Positions 12,320 to 24,840 of a DNA stretch of 64,000 nt are shown piece after piece (positions within the stretch are counted from its first letter, which is position 1; each line of letters starts with the position of its first letter). The DNA is from Sinotaia quadrata (Eukaryota; Mollusca; Gastropoda; Architaenioglossa; Viviparidae): the NCBI GenBank assembly GCA_028829895.1, contig CM054177.1, positions 81,231,163 to 81,295,162 on the forward strand. Direction: 5' to 3'. The position numbers and the translations under genes were made by a program. Below the pieces are notes generated by a model. That model worked only from the letters and a program-made list of their open reading frames with translations, made no database searches and was not told the origin of the DNA.

Positions 12320-13195
12320 AATGCCTAAAGTGGTTAGTTTAATCCAGTCTGTATATTATCCAATGCACCTTCAATGTCAGATATGTTTTTAGCGAAAGGT
12401 CTGCCTTGTTCAGACTTGAAGTTAACCTAAATCCTGTCCCACTGAAATCATGACGCAGTCCGCCTTAAAGAAATTAGAACATATCTGTATCCCTGGCTAA
12501 TGATTCTATCCTTTTTCTCTAACTGGTTGTAAAATGGTTGTATAATCATGTGGACGTAACCCTTTCCTAACGTATTTCTCGACCTCATAGGCAAAGCATT
12601 TTATTCACTCAGTTGTGGATGGTGCGCGTTGACCAGTCTTAATCATCCAAATTATTATGATCAAAGATCTGCTAGAAGCAGACACAATGACGCTTTATTT
12701 CACATGCATGAAATGTTTTATTTTTCACCACATTAGCCTAACACTTTCGAATACAAGCATTATATCAGATTAGACAAAAAGTTAATTATTTTGAGCAAGC
12801 AAAAAATCTAAAGAAATAGCAATAATCAAGACATAACAAACATTTTAGTGTTCTTAATTACATCTTTATAAGGATATTAAAGTTTAATTAATGTATCGTT
12901 TATAAAGAAGTTTTCAAGATAAATTAGTTTTCATTCAAAAAGTTCTCTTCAGCACTGTCAGGTTGAAACCAATCGATTCCAGAAGACAAATGTAAGGTTC
13001 AAAAACCGATTCCGAGAATTCCAGTTGAGGTATGTGCACACCAGTTAATGCAAGCAATTATACTGACGTGGCCGAGGGATACCCATAATTAGTTTACAGC
13101 ACAAACAATAGCAGACAACATGATTATGTCTTTGTCTAATTAAATACTCTATATCAAAAGATTTTAAAAAGAATCTGGTGTATGATGAAGCTGTT
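12320..13195. other. Intergenic, nothing recognised
   Basis: AT-rich unique sequence without supported features. Confidence 0.5.
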
Positions 13196-13483
13196 GAATG
13201 TTTTTCTTCAGAGTGGGCATTATTGTTTTTCTTCAGAGTGGGCATGAATGTTTTTATTCAGAGTGGGCATGAATGTTTTTATTCAGAGTGGGCATGGATG
13301 TTTTTATTCAGAGTGGGCATGAATGTTTTTCTTCAGAGTGGGCATGAATATTTTTATTCAGAGTGGGCTTGAATGTTTTTATTCAGAGTGGGCATGAATG
13401 TTTTTCTTCAGAGTGGGCATGAATGTTTTTCTTCAGAGTGGGCATGAATGTTTTTATTCAGAGTGGGCATGAATGTTTTTCGT
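13196..13483 (+). repeat. 25-bp minisatellite, about 11.5 copies
   Basis: GAATGTTTTTMTTCAGAGTG-type units repeat exactly every 25 bp. Variation is mostly C/A at one position. The last unit is partial. Confidence 0.95.
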
Positions 13484-14939
13484 TTTAATAACGAAGGGAA
13501 GATCGTGTTTCGTTTTGATCAAGATCCACAATTGCTGCTTTGGTGGTGGCTCGGGGAGATTTAACTTCACCATCACACCCACTAGAGAAAGATTGGAGAT
13601 AATAAGCAAGTACTCAAGCTGGAGTTAAAATCTTAAAACTGAACGCTGAGTCTTGACTCCCACTTTAGGAAAGCTTTTTAAGATTTAAGCGCAAAATGGG
13701 CATGTAGTGTTCAACAATTCTTTGTCAGAAACAAATTGCAAATGCAGCATTCCATCACAAGCAGCTGTGTTTTAATTAGTAACTGTACGAATAGAAAACA
13801 ATGGTATATATGATGTTCGTTAGGAGTCGCTGTAACTGTACACAGTACGGGACTTTTGACCAATGACAACAATGCACACGATAGACATGGGTAGACACAA
13901 CATACAGTGAATATTAGATGCGGTAAGCTGTAGACACATTATTTTGTATGATCAACTCTGGACAATGATGTAAGAGTAGAAACTAGGCAAAGATAGACAT
14001 GGGAAAGTGTAACAGAAACGGTATCTATGTTTTATGAGTCAAGGAACGATTAGCTTGACAGGATAAACGTAGTCATTGTAGATAATGGCAGTATGGTTAG
14101 CAATGTCGTATTTGAGAGATACGATACATACTGTACGTAAAGGGAGACGTTATATATACATGCTGAAGAATGGGAATAGAGACCGTTGCGAATAAATGTA
14201 GTATGAGAAATGCAAATTAAAACGATAACTAAAAGCTATCTGTCAGCTGACTGTTACGTACATTCACTTAAAATACACGCAGTAATCCCCAGTCACGTCT
14301 GCACGCGACGTCACGGACAAAATGATTACATTTTCTGCACACAATTTCAGCCTTGGCATATTTCAAGTTATCACAAGTCATTCAGCTACACTACCTATCG
14401 AACACAACTGTTCCAGAAACCTATTTCAAGGATTCTCTCAGAACAGTACGTCGCTCGATCGCCACATTTCTGATCACTCTTGAAGAGTTGCAGACCTTGG
14501 GCAAGAAACGTCAGTGTTACTGATGCCCGAATGTTTAGACGCAATTATAGCTAGAGTTTACAGATATATAACTTACAATAATGCTTTTCTATCGTCTGAC
14601 TCATTCCTACCATTTTAGGAATACTTCTCTGTTTAAAGTAAATACGAATAAACATTATTAATGATAAATTTTGTAAAGCATTTGTAAATGGACACTTTAT
14701 GAACAAGCATATAGTTTTATTTTGATTTCACAAATATTGTCTTCATAAACCTTATAACAACTTTATAGGATGTTTCATAAGAACTGATGTATGTCACAAT
14801 ATTTATTTCTTTTGGATGGAGGTAACGAAAGTATCAAATATACAATATTGTGATATAAACATGACGTTTGTAAGACATTCCTTCCTGAATACATGGACAA
14901 GATATCATGATATGTCTCTCTAAGACATATATATATATA
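13484..14939. other. Intergenic, no gene supported
   Basis: The sequence GAAACTAGGCAAAGATAGAC near 13979 loosely resembles one near 2225, hinting at another old repeat. Open frames up to 87 codons have no recognisable domain. Confidence 0.45.
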
Positions 14940-15240
14940 TGTCAATATGTAAATGTTTTCTCTCTCCCACAACATTAAAGATAAATATTTACTGTCACAC
15001 AATGTTCCATAGGTAGAAAACGTCTTACTAAAGGAGAAGACAAATCCGTCTTTAATATATATTTAGTGAGCCCCAATCCACCCACTTTCTTCTCCAACAT
15101 AAGGTTATCAATATGTGTAGGAAGGTCAATAAATTTATTAAATCAACAATCAAATATACATATGACTCATACAATGGAAAAGATCAGTTGACATCAATAT
15201 TTCCACGAAACGACGTTTGAATAATTTATGTATTATGCAA
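14940..15240 (-). mobile_element. Family A dispersed repeat, right half, truncated
   Basis: Matches the 11.5-kb copy from the AAATGTTTTCTCTCTCCCAC block through CCCAATCCACCCACTTTCTT to AATAAATTTATTAAATCAAC. The terminal TGTGAC end is missing. Confidence 0.8.
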
Positions 15241-15645
15241 TCCTTTATTCAAAAAATACAATTCAAAAATTCAATACAAAACAGAATAGTTCTTATCAGA
15301 GAACAGAAATGGAGTTATTAGAGATAAGTGATAATAGTTTTTATTAACCTGACTTAAGCACTGTCTCAAAAGATGTGCTTTTGCAACAGTGTCACAAGTT
15401 TATTGTTTGCTGTTATTACGTCACTTCCACGTGTATTACTCACACGTTTGTGAGATACTGACTCAGCGCCAACTCAAAACAATAAGGTAAACAAGAAACA
15501 TAAGCAACAAACTTAACAATAACCTGGTGGAGTGGCAAAATCAACCTGATAAATTCAGTTAGGGTATATTTTCTTGTAAAATGAGTGTTTATATGTGTAT
15601 ATGCGTGTGATTGTACATGTATATACGTTGATTGTATGCGTTTGT

Positions 15646-15657
15646 GTGAGTGTGTGT

Positions 15658-15722
<65 letters not shown>
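15646..15722 (+). repeat. (GT)n microsatellite
   Basis: A dinucleotide run with a few GA interruptions at its start. Cys-Val and His-Thr frames across it are artefacts. Confidence 0.97.
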
Positions 15723-15724
<2 letters not shown>

Positions 15725-15931
15725 TCTGTGTGTCCATGTGCGACTGCGTTTCTGCAAAAGATCCTAGAACATCCGAACATGAAAGCTATTTGTCACTCAG
15801 TCAGTGCCAGAGACACATGAAGATATTTTTATAGCACAACACGGATCAATGACTGGCGATTACATCCAAGAGAAGGCTTTACTCATAGCTCTCTGCAAAA
15901 ACCAAGCCGGTATTGTACATGCTTCCTAGAA

Positions 15932-16200
15932 GGTTGTTGTATTATACTTCTAAACAGATTGTTGTATTATACTTCTAAACAGGTTGTTGTATTATACTTC
16001 TAAGCAGGTAGCTGTATTATACTTCTAAGCAGACTGTTACACTATACTTCCAAGCCGACTGCTATATGTTACTTCTGTGTAAGTTAATGTTCTGTGTTTC
16101 AAAGCCGACTGCTATATGTTACTTCTGTGTAGGTTAATGTTCTGTGTTTCAAAGTAGACTGCTATACTGTGCTTCCCAACAGGCTATTGTACTATGTTTG
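15932..16200 (+). repeat. 25-bp degenerate minisatellite grading into a 50-bp higher-order repeat
   Basis: Units starting TTGTTGTATTATACTTC recur at exact 25-bp steps from 15934. From about 16059 pairs of units are copied together as a 50-bp dimer. Confidence 0.85.
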
Positions 16201-16503
16201 AAAGCAGACAGTGGTGCTATGCATCACATCAAGTTGAAAGCAGATAGTGGTGGTATGCATCACATCAAGTTGAAAGCAGACAGTGGTGGTATGCATCACA
16301 TCAAGTTGAAAGCAGACAGTGGTGGTATGCATCACATCAAGTTGAAAGCAGACAGTGGTGCTATGCATCACATCAAGTTGAAAGCAGACAGTGGTGCTAT
16401 GCATCACATCAAGTTGAAAGCAGACAGTGGTGGTATGCATCACATCAAGTTGAAAGCAGACAGTGGTAGTATGCATCACATCAAGTTGAAAGCAGACAGT
16501 GTA
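16201..16503 (+). repeat. 36-bp minisatellite, 8.4 copies
   Basis: AAAGCAGACAGTGGTGSTAT ... TCAAGTTG repeats every 36 bp from 16201 with only a few base changes. Unit length equals 12 codons, so both strands are open; I do not regard it as coding. Confidence 0.96.
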
Positions 16504-17198
16504 CTATGCTTTTTATATGTAACACACCCTTTATTTTGAGAACATGCTCGTAGCGTTTATTAGTAGAGGCCGTTTGTATTGAGTTGACATTTTTGGTATT
16601 TGCTTCACACTCTAAGTACAAACACTAACCATTGATCTTAAAGTTACCGAGAGGCTGCCTATGCGTCAAGTACAGAGCATCAGTAGATCTAATCGAATTG
16701 CCACATTGGTAGTCTCACCGACTGTGATTGAGAAAAAAAGACCCCAGTAGTAAATATTAGAAGTCAGAGTAACTTTTAAGCATTCTAATATTTCATCAGT
16801 TGTTCAAATATATTTTTCTTTATTCTGTAGACTGTAATCTTTTCACATCGACTCTGTAAACGTCAATAAGGCGTGAAGACCTCACATTGAAAAGGTATGT
16901 GTGTTGGAGCAAATGCTGTCTCCAAACATTGATTGCACGTGTGTATTACGCAGCTTTAAATATAAATTTGAGAGAAACAATTGAGCGAATTCGCAAAACT
17001 GCAGTTTCTACGTTGTCCTCCCCCCCCCCCACCAATTCGTTTTTGTCTGTTTGTTCAGATCATCAATGGTTGGATTTCATTAATGGTGCACATCAAATTT
17101 AAATTGTAATGCAGAGGTGCATTTCTTGCTTAGATATTCCTTCGTGAAAACAAATTATGCGAAGGACAGATGTACACATTTTCTCTCTAGATAAATAG

Positions 17199-17199
<1 letters not shown>
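16504..17199. other. Intergenic, nothing recognised
   Basis: Contains a C run at about 17022-17031. No supported gene. Confidence 0.5.
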
Positions 17200-17245
<46 letters not shown>

Positions 17246-17254
17246 TGTGTGTGT
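17200..17254 (+). repeat. (GT)n microsatellite
   Basis: About 55 bp of near-perfect GT dinucleotides. Confidence 0.97.
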
Positions 17255-17779
17255 TTGCCGTTATTTACATATGCTTGTATTTATTCTTTTCGGTCGGCAG
17301 AGTTTTCTTCGCCTTCCAAAGTTACGTTAGCATAAAAGTTATTAACTCTCTCCACGTGTTCCTCCCACAGTTTTCTTGTAGTCTTCTGATTACCGCATCA
17401 TCCCTCTTTTTTTATATCCCCATCTTGTTTTAACATCAGCATTTCTTGCTATGTTAGTCGCGATCTCCACACGCGTTTTCACTTGCCTGCCGTTCGTTGC
17501 AGTACTAGTGTGAGGGCCCTTGTGGACTGACGCGGGAATTTCTAGGACTTTTTGGACTTTACGGTAAGTCTTGGGTGACTCCATGGACTATTTCTCGAAC
17601 CCACGCATACTTCCGCATGCTTGTTCCTTACTTTCCCACGTTCCTTTCCTTTCTTGTCCGCCAATATGTTTCTCTTAATCTCTCGCCGAATCCCGCAGTC
17701 TGACATTTTGTGTCACTACTTCACTTATGTTCTTTTCTTATCAATTTCTGACTTGCTGTTGCTGACTTCCTATTCTTGC

Positions 17780-18370
17780 CCCTCACTGGCTATTGTTATT
17801 GTGATTTTCATTATTATCCCTCACTGGCTATTATTATTGTGATTTTCATTATTATCCCTCACTGACTATTGCTATCGTGATTTTCATTATTATTCCTCAC
17901 TGGCTATTGTTATTGTGATTTTCATTATTATCCCTCACTGGCTATTATTATTGTGATTTTCATTATTATCCCTCACTGACTATTGCTATCGTGATTTTCA
18001 TTATTATCCCTCACTGACTATTGCTATCGTGATTTTCATTATTATTCCTCACTGACTATTGCTATCGTGATTTTCATTATTATCCCTCACCGACTATTGC
18101 TATCGTGATTTTCATTATTATCCCTCACCGACTATTGCTATCGTGATTTTCATTATTATCCCTCACTGACTATTGTTATCGTGATTTTCATTATTATCCC
18201 TCACCGACTATTGCTATCGTGATTTTCATTATTATCCCTCACTGACTATTGTTATCGTGATTTTCATTATTATCCCTCACAGACTATTGCTATCGCTGGC
18301 TTCCATTCTTAGCCCACTGACTATTGTTATCGTGATTTGCATTCTTAGCCCTCACTGACTCTTGCTATCG
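17780..18370 (+). repeat. 38-bp minisatellite, about 13-15 copies
   Basis: CCTCACTGACTATTGCTATC + GTGATTTTCATTATTAT units at 38-bp spacing. Variants GGC/GAC and TTATT/CTATC are mixed through the array. The last units are degenerate. Confidence 0.93.
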
Positions 18371-18389
18371 CTGACTTCTTCTTATTTTC

Positions 18390-19190
18390 TATCAGTGACG
18401 TTCTTTTGGTGTCAACTTTTACTTTAAACTTTAGCCTCTCTACCCCTGACTTAGTATTTGTAACTATCGATGAAGTTCTTCTTAAATATATAATTGCTAT
18501 ATTTCGATCTCTAGATCAATGTTATTTTCTGAACCTGCGATCTTTTCTCATGCCTAAATTACCGTTCTTGTTATGTCCACCGTTATCTCCCTTTTCAATT
18601 CTATTATTGTTGTTTTTTTCAATGCTATTTGAGCATTATATTGACGTATTTCTTCCAAATCTATCATTGCTTTTCTATTATAACCCTACCTTGCCATACT
18701 CTTCAAGTATGTCATTGACTTTCTCTTCACCTATATTTGCATTCCTCTTCGAGTTTATAATCGTAGTTCTATTCACATCGATCACTGCTGTTCTCTTCAA
18801 GTCTATCGTTGTCGTTCTCTTCAAGTCTATTATTAACTCTCTCGACCAGTCTATCATTTCCGTTTTCTCCTAGTTCATCGCCAGTGTTCTCTTCAAATCT
18901 ACCATTGTCGTTCACTTTAAGTCTATCATTATCGATATATTTAAGTTTATCATCGACGTTGATTTCAAGTCTATTATTGACGTTCTTTTCAATCTTATGA
19001 TTGATATTTTCTTCCAGTTCTTCCATGAACTTTTGTTGTGATCCATCGCTTATATTATTTAACTTACCATCATTATCATTCTCTGTTTCAATCTATTGCT
19101 ACATTCTGTTCTGAATCAACCATTATCGTTTTCGTGTATCAGTTATTGCCGTTTACTTCTTGCCTAACACTGACGTTTCATTGTAGCCCC
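18390..19190 (-). repeat. Degenerate 24-bp tandem repeat
   Basis: GTTCTCTTCAAGTCTATCRT-like units keep an exact 24-base phase best between about 18770 and 19030, with diverged units on either side. On the minus strand 18769-19026 is open for 85 aa as octads such as NDNDRLEE and NVNNRLEI. The consistent 8-codon phase despite heavy substitution is unusual, but no flanking exon or domain is visible. Confidence 0.75.
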
Positions 19191-19204
19191 ATTGTGACGC
19201 TTGC

Positions 19205-19395
19205 TTATTGCTAGCACTGGTGTGTCATTGTAGCCCCAACTTATTACTAGCACTGGTGTGTCATTGTAGCCCCAACTTATTGCTAGCACTGGTGTGTTAT
19301 TGTAGCCCCAACGTATTGCTAGCACTGGTGTGTCATTGTAGCCCCAACTTATTGCTAGCACTGGTGTGTCATTGTAGTCCCATTTTGACGCTTGC
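19205..19395 (+). repeat. 36-bp minisatellite, 5 copies
   Basis: GCTAGCACTGGTGTGTCATT + GTAGCCCCAACTTATT units at 36-bp spacing with few differences. Confidence 0.94.
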
Positions 19396-19839
19396 TTCTC
19401 GAGTATCACTGACGCCATTTTCCTTTTTCAGCTGTTTTCCTCCTTTTTTATCACCGGTGCTTTTTTTGGCTTTACTTGTTTTCTGGTCTATAATTCTTTA
19501 TGTTATCTTCCAGTTCATGCAGTCGGAAACTGGAGTTAGTCTTGTCGAGATGGGAATGACAATATGATCCAGTCTTGTGATGAGCATTTCGCTAACATTA
19601 TCGAAATTTTATATCTTTGGCTCGAGTAGCAATACACTGTTACGCGTATTCATTGCATTTGAAAGCAACCGCATTTCCTTCCTGCTGTTCTCACTCTCTT
19701 AGAAATATACGTCGACCTTTTAACTTGTATTATTTATGTCTGTGTCTAGATGTCTTCTTCTCTCTCTTTCAGTACAATAGTTCAATAACATCTCCCTCTA
19801 AATTGTACCTGAGATTCAATTATGATTTTTTCCTTGCAT

Positions 19840-19945
19840 GAAAGTACATTCAAAACACGTCATTATTAGTTTTTGCTTGGTGAAAGTACACTCAAAACAC
19901 GTCATTATTAGTTTTTCCTTGGGTGAAAGTACACTCAAAACATGT
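19840..19945 (+). repeat. 41-42-bp tandem repeat, 2.5 copies
   Basis: TGAAAGTACACTCAAAACAC + GTCATTATTAGTTTTTCCTT repeated. Confidence 0.85.
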
Positions 19946-20299
19946 TAACATTATTTATAAGTCGCATCTGTGTGTTTCATTAGCACTTTCTTCCATTTTC
20001 TACATATTATTTCATTTTGTAAGCTCATCTGTTTTCTTCATGTTTTTATTTTCTATCTACGCTACCTCCTTCGTAGTATCTGTAAGTCATTACTCGTAAG
20101 TAAATTGTCATTCATTCATACGTGCATGTTGCCTACTCGTATATATGCTGCTACATCGTACGTCTTGATACTGTTAGGCGTCTAGAATTTTACAACAAAA
20201 TACTATTAAAGGCACCGTCGCCATGTCAGGAATGTGTGAATGAATGCAGTACGTTTGAAAAGAATACAGTGTAAACATTTATGACAATTATTGCCTACT

Positions 20300-20490
20300 T
20301 CTCTTTTCTTTATCATCCGTACGCCAAACTGTCGCTATTAAAGGCTTACAAATTGATTGCCCTACAAGCCGATGCTCCCCTTGAACCGTTCTGAACAGAG
20401 TGACACCCATTTCCGCCTTGCGCATTAATGATTCTGAGAATCTGAAACTAGATGGTAAATGCCAACCCCGCCCGGCCGCCGGCCGCGTAA
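20300..20490. other. Compositionally distinct GC-richer segment
   Basis: Balanced base composition ending in the GC-only-like stretch CCCGCCCGGCCGCCGGCCGC at about 20467, in otherwise AT-rich DNA. A minus-strand open frame (20288-20524, 78 aa) covers it but matches no family I know. It could be an exon, a transposon piece or a regulatory island. Confidence 0.35.
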
Positions 20491-20571
20491 GGATTATGGA
20501 AATTAAAATAATTATAAAATTCATTAATTAGTCATTATGATCCCGAAATTACATACTAGCCACTCGTCTAG

Positions 20572-20572
<1 letters not shown>

Positions 20573-20644
<72 letters not shown>
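20573..20644 (+). repeat. (GT)n microsatellite
   Basis: 72 bp of perfect GT dinucleotides. Confidence 0.98.
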
Positions 20645-20645
<1 letters not shown>

Positions 20646-21240
20646 TATCTTTCTGTCATCTTATCTCAAATATCCGTGATGCATCACCCCTCCTTTGATA
20701 ACATGCAGAAGAAATAAACGGGTATATAAATATATATATTACGTAACCGTAAATTTAAAATACGAGATACACATAAGAATTTACAGGACATAAATCAATA
20801 TTGATATTTTAAGTCAAAATACTTAATCTATGGTGACATACTGTGCAGAAAAAATGCACGTGCACACAGAAACAAATCCAAAGAAAAGACAGTGCAAAAC
20901 AGGTCATACCTACAGCCACTACGTGAAAAAATAAGCATGTGGTTGAAAGGTAGCTGTAATGCAAAATCATTTTAGTGAAATAATGAGTTCAGCAGTTAAG
21001 AATCTTGGTTGCAAATGTTATCTTTTACATTACGGTCACAATGAAAGTTTAGATATCTTACAAATAATTAATTAATTTTCATATATCAAAATTGGTATGT
21101 TAAGAATACGAACTACACACAAGAAGACATATGAAACCTTTCATTCACACCTCACGTAGAATGTAATAGTACTGCCTGAACAATAACGAGGCGTTTTGAT
21201 TTAAATGATAAACGGCCATCATCCTGTACATTATGCTATC
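20645..21240. other. Intergenic, nothing recognised
   Basis: AT-rich with no supported feature. Confidence 0.5.
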
Positions 21241-21762
21241 TGTGACAGGCACGCCACTTAGTTAATGGAAAGGATTATTTTCATTAATTTATCTTTCATA
21301 ACAAATTGCAAGAGGTGGAAAACTTAATTTATTTTATTAATGATCCTCCAGCAGACAACACTAGTCTCTCTCCTACTTGGCGGATATTTTGGCGCTGTAA
21401 ACGTTTTCTCTATTCCATCACATAAAACAATATTTACAGTCGCATAATGTTTCCATTAGTGGAAAACTTCTTACTAAAGGAGAAGACAAATCCGTCTTTA
21501 ATCTATATTTAGCGAGCCCCCGTCCACCCACTTTCCTCTCCAATATAAGATTATCAATATCAATAGGCATAAGAAGGTCAATAAATTTAGAATAGAGAAA
21601 ACATTTACAACGCCAAACTATCTGCCAAGTGAGAGATGAGTAGTGTCTGTTGGAGGATCATTAATAAAAGAAAATTAAGATTTTCATCACTTGTAATTAG
21701 TTATGAATGATTAATTAATAATAATATTAATTTTCATTTAACTAAGTGGCACGCCCGTCACA
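21241..21762. mobile_element. Family A foldback: two right halves in opposite orientation
   Basis: 21241-21595 is a minus-strand right half beginning TGTGACAGGCACGCCACTTA. 21590-21762 is a plus-strand partial ending CTAAGTGGCACGCCCGTCACA. The outer 25 bp are inverted repeats with 22/25 matches. The inner blocks also pair (the GGCGCTGTAAACGTTTTCTC region against its complement). Confidence 0.83.
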
Positions 21763-22547
21763 CAGTGTGAATAAGTGTAAGGGAGTATGCTATGCAGTTT
21801 TGATGTATCAAAGCAAAGGATGTAAGTACATCAGTACAGTGAAGTTACAAGAGTCATCATGTTCTGCTTGAAGGAAACTGACTCGGTGATGAGAGTGCTG
21901 AAGTTCGCTCGAGAATATACAGCATGTCATTTTTTTTTTGAATGCATGCAGTGGGAAATACATGCTGACATGCAGATATTGTGACAAAAGCAAGTGAAAG
22001 CCTGTCAAAGCAGTTATAAATCCAGGTCAAGTAAAAGATTATAACAACCTACCTCTTATAACTCCATTTCTATTCTCTGATATAGCTAGCCAATTTGTAT
22101 TGACACTATTGTTGAATTGTAATTATAATTTTCTTTTATATATATATAGAGATAGAGAGAGAGACTGTGTGATGTAAATTATCCAAATGTGAGTTCATGG
22201 GATAAGTAATCTATTTCATTGTAATTGCCATATGTATATTTGATTGTTCATTTACATATCAATTGAATAGAAATTGTAACATATCTCAAATGAAATATAT
22301 GAACAATAGTTTAACATACAAAAAATAGAAATTCTAACATATCCCAAATCAAGGTTAATGTCAAATAACGGATTAGATTAAAGGGAGAGTAGCCTCTCAA
22401 ACTAACGTCTGTAAGCAGAGAATCGGGTGTTTATGTTCCAGTGTGAGAAAACAGATTTAAGTCCCTTTAGTCCAGTGCTGTCTTTTCCTGAACTTGTCCA
22501 TGTCTAGAAATCAGCAGTAAATTTACTCAAACAAAATGTGAATTATG

Positions 22548-22548
<1 letters not shown>
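21763..22548. other. Intergenic, nothing recognised
   Basis: Includes a short TA/GA simple-sequence patch near 22138-22165. No gene. Confidence 0.5.
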
Positions 22549-22618
<70 letters not shown>

Positions 22619-22637
22619 CACAACACACACACACACA
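22549..22637 (+). repeat. (AC)n microsatellite
   Basis: About 89 bp of AC dinucleotides with AACACAAC interruptions near the end. Confidence 0.97.
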
Positions 22638-24394
22638 AAGACATAATATTTACGCATACATAAATATACTATACTAATAATTTATGAATTTAAAATCATT
22701 CTCTAACTCAAATAACTTTAAATTGTCCGTCTAATTATGTTTTTGTAAGAATTATTAGAACTAGAATCCAGTACAAATTGCAGCAAAATATAGAGTAACA
22801 TATTTATATAGCAGGTGTTAAAATTATTTTTTAAAATTAAAAATATCACGTCAGCAAACAGTTTTTAAAAAATTGATATGACACTACAAATACTTCATGA
22901 CAACTGTTAAAATACTTTAGTGTATGTAGAAAAAAATACACTGCACTCTATTACAAAGCAGATTTTAATGCTAGACTGGGTTCTCATCTAGTTTGTTGGC
23001 TATTAAATCTGTAGTGTCATGAGGTATCAACAAGAAAATGCTATTGTTGACTGCTAGCAAATGCGCCATTGGTGGCATTATTGGAGGATTTCTATATGAC
23101 TGATGGCCATAAGTAGTGACGTCGTTTCCTTGCAAATGACATATACCCCAGTACGTTCAGCTCCAATTAGCACAGCTATGTATGGGAGTTGGTGGTCAGA
23201 TGTTGCACATAGAGTTAGCATTATATAGCCCTAGCAGCTCCTTATTGAACATGCTGCATACGGGTAGATGAGAACATCTGGACTGTAGCAGTTTGAGACA
23301 TTTGGGGTAGGAGGGGAGGAGGCATTGGTGCACAACAATGAGTGCAGGCCCCTGGTTATCTCACTGGATTACAGCATCATGGTACACAAGTGCCAATACA
23401 TACTGCTAACGTCACAATTTAGAATTAAATAAGGATGTCTAGTAATGGTTGTTTGAGACAGTTGTCTGGTCAAACAGGGAAACACCAGGAACTGTACGAT
23501 GGCAAAATGGTGTATCACAATTTAAGAAAAGAAAGACCACAAATATATATTTTAATTGCTGTATTGATCTTTATAAAACACAAAGGATCTGTTCATAAAG
23601 CCTATTCGGAAAAACACAATGCTTACTTCTTATCTTATGGACACGCTAATTATAGGGAAAAGTATTTGTAAAAGGATTACAAGTAAGCAACAAATGATGC
23701 TAAAAGAGTGATTGTATTTCCTGGTCTGATTATGTGTAATCATCTTACACTGTAATTTGTACTCGTTTCAACGATCAAAGGAAAATACAAAGAAAAATCT
23801 GATGAATGGTATTTTAGTTTCTTTATTTTTTTTTCAAGAAATGTATTTGTTAGAAGTCTGAGTAGATGTCATTAAGATTAAAATACATATTCGGCACAGG
23901 ACTACGTTTCTAAATCTTTAATTGAACATAAATGCCAATGTAATTTGTATATGATCTTTATTACTAAGGGAAATAATAATAATTATAATAACTGCAAAAA
24001 CACGAATGATGAAGATGATTAAGCATTAGTTATATCAATTTGACTAGATGTTTTGCTAAGACGGTCATAAAGTATATTATAGCCTTACACAATTACCTGA
24101 TTTTGTAGAACCGTTAAAGTCATATTTATAATGTGAAATGAAAACAACTGATAAGGCTATATGCGACCTCTAACAGGTATTATATATTGCATGGTGATTT
24201 TCAAACAAATGTTTAGCAATTTAAAATATGTTTAGTAATAATCAGTAAGATATGTAAACGAAGGATTGTATACGTAAATGTTCCAATGATTTTATTTGCT
24301 TTTAGTTTACCCGATTATATGTAATTTAGTGCTAAATTCCTGACGCCATGAAATCTATCTTTTGAGGGAATGTTTACTAGGACACGTGATGCTC
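22638..24394. other. Intergenic, no gene supported
   Basis: 22970-23420 is somewhat richer in GC and reads like an old mobile-element piece, but I cannot assign it. Confidence 0.45.
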
Positions 24395-24840
24395 TCCAGC
24401 TTTCAGAGACACTAGGAACATTACGAATACTTCAAGGACACTATGTATATTACGAAAGACTTTCTAGAACACTAGGAACATTACAAATACTTCAAGGACA
24501 TTATGTATATTACGAAAGACTTTCTAGAACATTAAGTACCTTATAAATACTTCTAGAATATTATGCACATAATGAAAGACTTCTAGAACACTAAGAACAT
24601 TATGAATACTTCATGGTCATTATGTATGTTATGCAGATTTTCTATAATACTAGAAATATTATTAATACTTCTAAGACATTACGTATTTTATGAAGACTGT
24701 CTAGAACACGAGGGACATTATAAATATTTTAAGACATTGTGTACATTATGAATAATTTCTAAAAAAAAAGACTTGGGACATTATGAATACTTCTAGGACA
24801 TTATGAAGACTTTCTAGAAATTAGGAACATTATTATCTCT
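24395..24840 (+). repeat. Degenerate tandem repeat, about 58-60-bp theme
   Basis: ACATTACGAATACTTCAAGG ... ACTTTCTAGAACACTAGGA recurs about seven times with rising divergence towards the 3' side. Confidence 0.75.

Noticed and set aside
16201..16503. CRISPR-like regular array
   Set aside because: Units are contiguous with no unique spacers, in eukaryotic DNA; it is a minisatellite. The same holds for the other arrays.
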